Source: Balanoglossus misakiensis
Lineage: Eukaryota; Hemichordata
Direction of reading: 5' to 3'
Length of the DNA: 64,000 nt
NCBI GenBank assembly: GCA_040954595.2
Contig: CM082578.2
Coordinates: 11,222,001-11,286,000, forward strand
Both the position numbers and the translations under genes were made by a program. The notes under the pieces were generated by a model, which had not been told where the DNA came from, ran no database searches, and was given only the letters and a program-made list of their open reading frames with translations. Of the stretch, positions 11,329 to 20,338 are shown piece after piece; the first letter of the stretch is position 1, and every line of letters begins with the position of its first letter.

Positions 11329-13486
11329 ATGGGGCTGTGTCGGAAGATCGTTGGCCTGTCTGTCATCGCGGTTGCTGTATACATAGGCTACGTATACAAT
11401 ACGAGGGACACGTTTCAGCCAGGTAGGTCAGGGTCACAAACTTGATTAACGTTAAACGTAGTAACGTATATAGAGACCAGCTCGACCCGTACGTCAAGAC
11501 TGATGGTACGGAGTTGGGATGAGACGAACATATACTCATTTGCCCTCCTCGTAAAAGACATATCAAAACGATGCTAAATGTTCTGTGAACCAATTTTCTG
11601 GGAATGCAATGTTAGTGTCACAGAATTCGCTCAAAAAGTTTTTCCCTATGTTATTGTCACTGTCGCACATGATTTTACGCGAATAAAGGACAACAGGGTC
11701 CGACGTGACTTGTCCCTGACTTCTGAAAGTTAAACCCGGGCACTGAACGACTGTCATTCACGTTCGAAATTAAATTTCTTTATCAGTTCAATGTATTTGG
11801 TTTCATGATGTGAAATGTATAATCAAATGTCAAAGATTACTGCGAAAAGTTAATCATTTCCTGAATATAAAGAAAATATTTTGCTAAACGTGGACTACTG
11901 CGGTACCAGTCCACGACACAGAACACCGCTCGCTTGTTACTGCTTCATACACAGATGCAGGACTACAGTCGTCACGCGTTGTGGTTGGGTTGGGGTGGAA
12001 GTTGTGTAATTATTTGCCTAATTACTATTTCATTATTTTGCAGAAAGCATCCGTGGAAAACGTGTTATTGTGACGGGTGCAAGCACTGGCATTGGAGAAC
12101 AAATTGCCTATCACTACGCTCGGTTAGGGGCCAAGATTTTGATAACGGCTAGGCGTGAAAATCTCCTCGAAGAAGTATGAAATTATTAAATGTGCCTGTA
12201 TTCTATTGAATTCACAGAAAAACCTTCATATCAGCGGATACCATGATATTAATTATAAAGGGGTTAACAGTTTTCTTTGCCGCGGTTTTAATATGGAATG
12301 CCCTATTTCCTGAGAAACTACACGGACATGATAACAATGTTGAGTTAGATATAGAAGTAACCACATTGTAGGAAATAAATGATAACTTGAATTATTTATG
12401 AGGTTAGTTTAGTGTGAGAGAGACAGTGTTACGCCAACAGCTGCAAATATTTGACCACCGAGTTCTCTAAATAGCTTCGCCTATTGTCAAATCCCATTTT
12501 CCGCAGGTCACGGCAAAATGTGTGGAGCTGGGAGCCCAAGAAGTCCACTATTTACCCATGGACATGGCAGTGGTCAACGAGACGGGAAAGTTGATCTCGG
12601 AAGCTGAGGAGAAACTTGGCGGGCTGGACTATCTCGTCTTGAACCACGCCCTGTACTACTGGGAATTGTGGGATGGCAACATGGAGAAACTGCAGAATGT
12701 AATGAACGTGAATTTCATGTCGTTCGTCAACCTGGCCACAGAAGCTCTGCCCATGCTGACAAAGACCAATGGCAGCATCGCTGTGGTGTCCTCACTTTCT
12801 GGTGAGTTTTGATTACTCACCATAGCAACCATAGGCAGTCTGGTGAATTGATTGCTCTGATTGGCGGTAAAAAAAATCCGCCATCTGGAGAAAAATTAGG
12901 GGCCTAAAGGATTTTTTTAACGAAAATAAGAAGTTGAACACAAGTTCTTTGTTTTCAAATTGGTGTCTCGCATACTTCAGTACATGTATAGCAAAGAATT
13001 GGAGGGATTTGCAGGTCTATCATCTGTTATGATTCAACCACCATGACGTTGCATTGTAAATGTTTACTTGTGAGTTGATTTGCCCCAATTATCAATTTCT
13101 CTTTTTCAGGAATTTTTGCTCTACCATCAATGATTCCCTACTCGGTCTCCAAATCTGCCATAACCGGATTCTTCACCGGATGGCGACAAGAGCTGGCGTT
13201 GAGAAACACAAACGTATCCGTCACGCTGTGCCTCATTGGGTCGATTAAAACTGCCCATGCCGCCATGGCAACGGAGGTGTTTTTGAACTTGGAAAGCAGG
13301 TTTGAGAGCTTGCCCTCTCCAGATGAGACTGCGCTGAGGATTATACAGGCGTCGGCATCAAGAGCGGCGGTGCTCATATTTCCTTATTTCCAAAGTAGGA
13401 AATGTCAATTATTGAATACCTTCTTCCCGGAGCTTCTCCAGCGGTTGACCTCCGACAATGTTGATACAAAGCATCTAGGATTGTGA
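11329..13486 (+). CDS. 11-beta-hydroxysteroid dehydrogenase 1-like SDR, copy A
   Basis: NAD(P)-dependent short-chain dehydrogenase/reductase of the 11-beta-HSD1 type, probably anchored in the ER membrane with a lumenal catalytic domain. Exons: 11329-11422, 12044-12174, 12507-12801, 13110-13486; phases 1, 0, 1; 298 residues, close to the 292 of human HSD11B1. Residues 1-25 form a hydrophobic signal anchor. The Rossmann glycine motif TGASTGIG is at 42-49, the NAG-region motif is LNHA as in HSD11B1, the catalytic serine is in VVSS (about 170), and YSVSK gives Tyr184 and Lys188. Exons 2-3 are nearly identical to copy B while exons 1 and 4 differ clearly. Where copy B has GPIDTDHA, this copy has GSIKTAHA, so a usually acidic position is Lys. 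Steroid activity is inferred from family only. Confidence 0.93.
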
Positions 13487-13577
13487 AAAGGCCCGCCACG
13501 TGCACGATACTGAAATGAGTTTCAAACTAATGTATAGCCACGCCCGTCTCTACTAATTATGGCTGCAGTCTTTTCAA

Positions 13578-13583
13578 AATAAA
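13578..13583 (+). terminator. Polyadenylation signal AATAAA, HSD copy A
   Basis: AATAAA lies 92 bases after the stop codon of copy A. Confidence 0.6.
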
Positions 13584-14307
13584 TGTATTCATACCACTTC
13601 TGTAAAAAAAAGTATTTCTGTCGCGTCCTTTCTTTTCTCAATGTCCACCTGCTTTTGTGCTACATCTTTTTATTGGCATAATCTTTGGGTGTTTGAATAT
13701 TAAGTTGATTATTATACGACATTGTGAGATCATGATGAACTTCGGCACAACTTTCATGCTTCGATTGTTTAAACAAATGCATTCATTTCACAACGAATGC
13801 GGGCCCCTGAAAACTCGGTTATTTTATGCCGTTCAGTGACCCGTGTTCCATTCACTGCAGACAGAACAAGGTCAGGTTGTCGCCAAAATAAACGGGGGTC
13901 CCGATAAATTATGATCGCATTGCTTTCGGGACAAGCCGCATCAGATTGTATGGTTCACTGCCCCTTTCTCCATGTTCTCACGCTGCTGGCGCTGCACTCA
14001 CGAAAGAAGCGCAGCCAGCGGCGGGGATATGGCAGGGGACCGCGTGACCAGGCAACAGTATCACTGAGGCACAGTGTGCCCTCTGACCGCTGGCCATTGA
14101 CCCGAACGACGTCCAACCAGTCCTAGCCCACGTAATAATCCTCTCTTGCATCAATGATAATCTGATAGTGGTATACATGTAGATGTTAAATGATCAACTG
14201 ACAACACTTGACCTTGCATTTGCAATATACCACACTGACACAACAGGCAAATCCTGGGCGCGCTAACTTCACCCACTCCTTGAAGTTTATCGGAAGTAGA
14301 AGAAATC
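13584..14307. other. Intergenic region between HSD copies A and B
   Basis: 0.7 kb. Short open frames around 13911-14178 show no resemblance to known proteins. It should contain the promoter of copy B. No repeat seen. Confidence 0.4.
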
Positions 14308-16334
14308 ATGGGTATGTTTCGGAAGATCCTGGTCCTGTGTATCATCGTGTTCGGCGTTTACATAGCCTATACTATGAGGGATACCTTTGACCCAGGTAGG
14401 TCACACGTGCGCAGGCACTGTCGAAGTCAGGCCCGCGCATTGCTATGTTAAGAAAGGGGGCGTGGCAACTTGGACGTGGCACGATATTTGTTGAAAGGAC
14501 AATGAAACCGGTAAAATTCAATACATGTGATTTGTTTGTACACAACGCACCCGACTACGACAGGACCTTGGTGTGGTATAGGTCTGTGTGCTTCCGGCAA
14601 TCACATGCGACGTTAAACATAAAATTTAATTCGTGTGGCCATTATGCACGCAGCTACTTACAACTCAATGAAATGAATAGCAGGTTATATCACGCAAACT
14701 ATTAGCCTCATGTTTTATGTTTCATGTCTTCACAAATAATAGTCACCCTCTGAGTGGAGTCAATGAACTGTCGTGGACCACATATGCTGGTGATGTGACT
14801 TTGATCTGCGACCTTGAACACTCGTCTGCCCAGCTTTCTCCTAGCATTAAACAAAATAACCTGAATTTAATGCCTTATACCAGGACCAGAAGACCAAGAT
14901 CAACTTTTTATCACTATTGCCTAAAGTGTGAAAGGGTGGAATAATTTGCAAATCATTGTTGTTTCCTGTTTTGCAGAAAGCATCCATGGAAAACGCGTTA
15001 TTGTGACGGGTGCAAGCACTGGCATTGGTGAACAAATTGCCTATCACTACGCTCGGTTAGGGGCCAAGATTTTGATAACGGCAAGGCGTGAAAATCTCCT
15101 GAAGGAGGTGAGTTTGAATTGTTCACCCAGCATTCTCCACAATCTCTCATGATGTGAATGACACAAATGTCATAGCTGAGTGGTGTGTTAATTTACAAAC
15201 AGGAAAGTCGCACACGTACAGTTTGGACAACACCGTCCCCCTCATTTAGAAAGTCAAAACCATACATGACTGACTCCTAGTACTCAACTTCCCACTACTG
15301 CAGGTCACGGCAAAATGCGTGGAGCTGGGAGCCCAAGAAGTCCACTATTTACCCATGGACATGGCAGTGGTCAACGAAACGGGAAAGTTGATCTCGGAAG
15401 CCGAGGAGAAACTGGGCGGGCTGGACTATCTCGTCTTGAACCACGCCCTGTACTACTGGGAATTGTGGGATGGCAACATGGAGAAACTGCAGAATGTCAT
15501 GAACGTGAATTTCATGTCGTTCGTCAACCTGGCCACAGAAGCTCTGCCCATGCTGACGAAGACCAATGGCAGCATCGTCGTGGTGTCCTCAGGAGCAGGT
15601 GAGGTTGAGTAGTTACCATGGTAACCAATGGGTTGACCAATCGGCTGCAGCTATAGTGATGATTTTTCAGGCATTGTGAGGCAATGTCAGCTGCAGACAT
15701 TTTGCACTTGCACAGCTGAAGAGATAGGCTCTTCATGGCTGCAGTGTGTCACCCAGTCTTGAAATTAAAGGGACATAAGCTGTAACTTTTGACTTTATTT
15801 CCAGTGTTTTTTGTTCTGTGTGTCAAATGCAATTGTTGCTCATCATATTTCAGAAATTTCAACAAGAATCTGCGGTAGATGCACAAAACAAAAATATTGA
15901 AACCATAGTGGAAAGTTACAGCTAATGGAGCTTTAACTTCATTTTCAGGAAATATTGCAGTACCGTCATTAATCCCCTACTCGGCCTCAAAGTTCTCTCT
16001 CCACGGTTTCTTCTCCGGTTTGCGCCAAGAGCTGGCGCTGAAAAGCGTCGACGTTTCGATAACCTTGTGTGTTCTCGGGCCGATTGACACCGACCACGCC
16101 GTCGTGGGAACGAAAGCTTACATAAACGCCCAGAAATGGATCAAGGACGAGGCAGATTTTGCCTCTGCCGGCGAGGCGGCCGCGCTCATCGTCCGGGCGT
16201 CAGCTGCAAAAGCCCGGACTCTCAATTTTCCTTATTTCCACACCAGAATTCTTCAATTATTGAATACCTTCCTACCGGAGCTTGTTGAGCAGTTGGTGTC
16301 GAGTAACGTTGATACCGAGGCTCTCGGACTGTGA
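14308..16334 (+). CDS. 11-beta-hydroxysteroid dehydrogenase 1-like SDR, copy B
   Basis: Tandem paralog of copy A with the same exon plan: 14308-14395, 14977-15107, 15304-15598, 15949-16334; 299 residues. It has the N-terminal signal anchor, TGASTGIG near residue 40, LNHA, VVSS, and YSASK giving Tyr182 and Lys186. Its fourth exon carries the usual SDR motif GPIDTDHA after strand 6. Start chosen because it aligns with copy A, with exon 1 ending in the same phase. Downstream lie three further fourth-exon homologues that could splice to its exon 3. Exact substrate unknown. Confidence 0.93.
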
Positions 16335-16497
16335 TGAGTTGATGCTGCTATACAATGCTGCCAGCTGATTTTCAAGGGCATGCTGTGGACATAAGTGATT
16401 TTTCCAGGAAATTCTAAAGCAGAATTAATCAGTGTGTTGCCAGTGAATACAGCTGAAGTGTATCATTTACAGTCTCGTTAGAAAAACTGTTTAAGCT

Positions 16498-16507
16498 AAT
16501 AAATAAA
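16498..16507 (+). terminator. Overlapping AATAAA polyadenylation signals, HSD copy B
   Basis: Two overlapping AATAAA hexamers (16498-16503, 16502-16507) 164 bases after the stop codon of copy B. Confidence 0.6.
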
Positions 16508-16809
16508 CAATGACACAATTATCTGTCATGGCCACATTTTTCAAAATTGTTTTGCAAATACATTCAGTGTTCTGAAGTTGTGCAAACGTTGGCATGAACT
16601 GCTGTTTGATGAAGTTAAGCACGTCTATTGGATGTTGAAGTTTGAGCTGTCAGATGTGAATAGTGATCTTTATAAAATCCTGACATTGTTAAGCTGCAGT
16701 CATAAATTTCCCCCAAATCTTCCAGATAACAAAAACTGTATTTCAGCTGGCAGAGCAGCCAAGGATCTGTGACCGATCAACAATCCCAAACTACCGTAAT
16801 TCTGTTGAG

Positions 16810-17204
16810 GTCACGTCGGGCTTCCCGCAATATCGTCGTACTGTGCAACAAAGCACGCCCTCGGAGGATTCTTTGAGGCCCTGCGACAGGAAGTAGAGTG
16901 GAAGAAAATCAATGTGGCCATAACGTACTTCATACCCGGCGTAATAGGAACCGAGCACGGGAAATCCATAATGGAACGGTTGAAATCACCCGGATTTGTG
17001 AGAACGCTGGCGGCAACCCCGGACGACACCGCTCTGGCGTTGGTGAAAAGCGCAGCTGCGCGCGAGAAGATCGGGATGTATCCGTGGTTACACGTACGAC
17101 CTCAGGAGGTTCTGCACACTCTGTGCCATGATTCATTTGAGTGGCTTTTTTCATTGTTCGCCACAATGTACCTACCTCAAGTTGCAGAAAGTCAAAAAAA
17201 CTAG
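16810..17204 (+). CDS. Orphan fourth exon (C-terminal half) of an HSD11B1-like SDR, module C
   Basis: Encodes 131 residues homologous to exon 4 of copies A and B, starting at an AG (16808-16809) in the same phase 1 and ending in a stop codon. The catalytic Tyr-x-x-x-Lys is present as YCATK, followed by ALGGFFEALRQE. No exons 1-3 lie between copy B and this exon. It is therefore either an alternative terminal exon of copy B or a relic of a partly deleted tandem gene. The pyrimidine tract before the acceptor is weak. It is the most divergent module, and its frame is uninterrupted. Confidence 0.7.
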
Positions 17205-17329
17205 ATGTACTGGTATAAAGGTTTAGTATTGCTGCAATTAAAGTATCAGAATTGTGATTGAAATCTGTATTTCTCAATTGTGTTTTAACATATTGCATGT
17301 CTCGATGTGTATTTGAGGAAGGTCTTTGT

Positions 17330-17335
17330 AATAAA
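17330..17335 (+). terminator. Polyadenylation signal AATAAA after HSD module C
   Basis: AATAAA lies 125 bases after the stop codon of module C, so this orphan exon has its own potential 3' end. Confidence 0.45.
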
Positions 17336-17778
17336 ATAATTAAGCATCGATTCAGCTCTCAAAACTTGATTAAATTCTTGTCATTTAAGTAAAAAAAATC
17401 CAAACATGTCCTGTTCTGTGCAGGGTCCCTGGGGGTGTTGGTCATTACACCCACCCCACATCCCCCCCCCCCCAAGTAGTATGCGTTCTGATCAAGTGGG
17501 ACCATAGTGGCCTTAACGCTATTTTTGTGGTAGGTTGAAGTGTCTTTACTAATTACCATGTGATTTCTGCTTAATAACCACTATAAAAAAGTAACCTGTT
17601 GAACTCTCTTTAAGTATCAGTAACACAAGCACCCCTATGAATGAAAATTTATAGTATTACAAAACTACATGTTCAGGAACGCTGCAACAGAAGGGGTCGA
17701 TATGTTCATCCGGAAAGAGTGATAAAAGTAAAAAAAGCCATCATTATCATAATATATATCAAAATCATCTATTGACAG

Positions 17779-18185
17779 GTATACTGGGACACCCTGGCTT
17801 GTCTGACTACTCTGCCTCCAAGTTTGCCATCGGTGGCTTCTTTGAAGCCCTGCGCTACGAGTTGATGTGGAAGAAACAAGATGTCGCCGTGACGATCTGC
17901 ATCTTGGGTGCCGTGGACACGGATACCATGACATCTCAATTGAAAAGGGTTACCACCCGAGAGCGCTACGAATCTTTCCGAAAGATGGTCATGTCGACAG
18001 AGGTTGTTGCATTGGACATCATCAAGTCGGGAGCGCGGAGGGACAGGGTGGCCTATTTCAGCTTCCCTCCAGCGATGATACGCGTGTCCCACATTGTGAA
18101 CGTCATTGCCCCAAGCCTTTTCGACGGGGTTATGTTGGCTCAGGGAGAACGAGTTTTACAACGTCTTGAAGAAGACCGCACATAG
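17779..18185 (+). CDS. Orphan fourth exon of an HSD11B1-like SDR, module D
   Basis: 135-residue C-terminal SDR module with acceptor TATTGACAG (17770-17778) in phase 1, catalytic YSASK, then FAIGGFFEALRYE and the conserved GAVDTD segment. The stop codon is intact. No matching exons 1-3 are nearby, so splicing would have to come from copy B, or the exon is a relic. It is closely similar in DNA to module E but differs in a stretch of about 25 residues after GAVDTD and in the last 20 residues. Confidence 0.72.
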
Positions 18186-18377
18186 TGCGATATTGGGAGA
18201 CATAACAATACTTGACACTAACTTTCAAAGGTTATCACCTGTAAGGAAGGGTCCAATGTTACCGGTTGCTCTATGCATGAAAACACCAATGACAGAAGCT
18301 GCAACCTTAGTGTGTCAGACAGTCACAAGGAAATAGCAGAGATATTATGTGCCTTAGTATACGGTGTTAAGTTTTAA

Positions 18378-18519
18378 CATAGACAGTAGAGGGGGAAATA
18401 TGGACGCGTCTCTACCCCAGAGAACAAAAGAAATCACACGTCGCGCTTCTTAACCTCTGTTGCCAACGGGTCAACACCTCACCTCATTAACATAATCCGA
18501 TAAACCTCTACTGTCTATG
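18378..18519. mobile_element. Short inverted-repeat MITE (142 bp) with 7-bp target duplication
   Basis: Perfect 15-bp terminal inverted repeats CATAGACAGTAGAGG (18378-18392 and, inverted, 18505-18519) flanked by the direct repeat GTTTTAA (18371-18377 and 18520-18526). No coding capacity. A 7-8 bp duplication suggests a hAT-like family, but the ends do not show the usual hAT consensus. Confidence 0.75.
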
Positions 18520-18524
18520 GTTTT

Positions 18525-18530
18525 AATAAA
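18525..18530 (+). terminator. Possible polyadenylation signal AATAAA after HSD module D
   Basis: AATAAA overlaps the right-hand target duplication of the MITE, 340 bases after the module D stop. A second AATAAA occurs near 18698. Confidence 0.35.
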
Positions 18531-19094
18531 GGGACAAAGTTGCTATTTTTAACCTTTTTGTGATATCAAGTATACATGGAATGCTTGTATAGAGTCCCTC
18601 ATTGTGCAAAATGATGCCAATGCGTAACTTCAAAAGTGTCAAAAATTACCCTGTTTTTCCTTATGCATAGAGATATTTTGTTTGTGACTTCAGGTGAAAT
18701 AAACATATTTTATGTAAACATAAGTATCTGATGTAAATGTGCTTTTCTTTGGGTGAGGATCGGCTGGTTATCAAATATTGACTGAAAATATACAGGTAAA
18801 TAATTAAATAAATAAATAGTAAATTGGTTGCAACTAGAATATGGCAGCCTCCATCAAACTACACAAAAAGTTGCATCACAGTACACATATGCTAAGACTT
18901 CAGACATCGCCCGCCTTTTTATACATCTTGAGAAAGTAATTGTGCCAATATTAAATAATCTTCAACCACTGAAAGACACACCTCTGTCTGTAATGACTAC
19001 ATAACAGAAATGGCAGAAATATACAAACACAAAACTGATTTTGTTTGCAAAAGATATCTCGTTAATACAGTATATAATATTAATCTATTGACAG

Positions 19095-19486
19095 GTATAA
19101 TGGGACGCCCTGGCGCAGCAGACTACTCTGCCTCCAAGTTTGCCATTGGTGGCTTCTTCGAGGCCCTGCGCTACGAGTTGATGTGGAAGAAACAAGATGT
19201 CGCCGTGACGATCTGCATCTTGGGTGCCGTGGACACAGACAACACTATTACTCAAATGAAAAGGGTGACCACCGGAGAGCGCATCGAATCGTTTCGAAAA
19301 TTTTTCATGTCGGCAGACGTTGTTGCATTGGACATCATCAAGTCGGGAGCGCGGAGGGACAGGGTGGCCTATTTCAGCTTCCCTCCAGCGATGACACGCA
19401 TGATCCACATTGTGAACGTCATTGCCCCAAGCCTTTTCGACGGGGTTATAAAAATTTTACAACATCTTGCAGAAGACCGCACATAG
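19095..19486 (+). CDS. Orphan fourth exon of an HSD11B1-like SDR, module E
   Basis: 130-residue C-terminal SDR module with acceptor CTATTGACAG (ending 19094) in phase 1, catalytic YSASK, FAIGGFFEALRYE and GAVDTDN, and an intact stop codon. The DNA is nearly identical to module D over its first 150 bases. Like C and D, it lacks upstream exons of its own. All catalytic C-terminal residues are kept, which argues against long-standing decay. An AATAAA follows at 19664-19669. Confidence 0.72.
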
Positions 19487-19663
19487 TGCTATATTGGAAG
19501 ACATAACAGTTCACATACACAATCAATTTTAATATTGCTCTGTATAAAATAGATCATTGTTTTGGAAGAATAGACAGTTCGTTTGATGACCCACGTTCCA
19601 CATTCAGAAGTTCGTGTTGTAAATATCACTACGCTAACATTGTACTTAAACTGTAAGACCCAA

Positions 19664-19669
19664 AATAAA
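19664..19669 (+). terminator. Polyadenylation signal AATAAA after HSD module E
   Basis: AATAAA lies 178 bases after the stop codon of module E. Confidence 0.4.
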
Positions 19670-19769
19670 ATAACAGGGTGGACAGAGCATGAACAGACAG
19701 GCACAAACTTGGCAAATTGTTACCAGTGCCAGAAATATACAAATACAAAACTGACTTTGTTTTCATAAA

Positions 19770-20338
19770 AAATCTCTAGACTGTTCCAGACAGACAACTT
19801 GGATTAAAGACTGAACAGGAACTCTTCAACCCCTCACAATACACAAATAATATAATATAGCAATGTAATATAGCAATGTAAAGTACAAACAGAACTCCAC
19901 AGGCAGTGTGAGCAATAAACTAAAACATTGACAAGGATTCTCGTGAGTTGTACTGGTATTGTTTTTTTTCTGGCAGTAAAATGGTAATGTATTTTCAGCA
20001 ATCTAATCCTGTGCACCTGGTGCATACCTGTTTGAAGATTCAATAGGAGTGACATTTCAGAGAAACAACTTTATATATTTTATACCACCACCTTCTATTC
20101 AAATTTTCGCAATCAATATTAGAGTTGAGTAAGAAGCTAATAGTACGGTACCAGTATTTATGTTGTCATGGTTACACTTCAATAACCACATGACTTGTCA
20201 AACCATGGTTTCCAAATCATTCAATGCAAATTACTTGTTAATTGCACAAAAAAGTAAATCCTACAACCACACAAAATACATGAAATAAAATAAGTAGAAA
20301 AGTGTTCATCAAAATATGTTCTTCAAAAATAACAGCTA
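19770..20338. other. Intergenic region between the HSD cluster and Brambleberry
   Basis: The genes on either side converge here. AT-rich; contains a short tandem repeat of AATATAGCAATGT near 19853-19877. No gene seen. It should hold the 3' untranslated region of the minus-strand gene. Confidence 0.4.

Larger units (their letters stand above)
19014..19763 (+). repeat. Direct repeat of the sequence upstream of module E
   Basis: A segment of about 34 bp starting CAGAAATATACAAACACAAA at 19014 recurs with few changes at 19730-19763, downstream of module E. The exon itself is not repeated after the second copy. This looks like the edge of a further, degraded tandem duplication unit. Confidence 0.6.
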
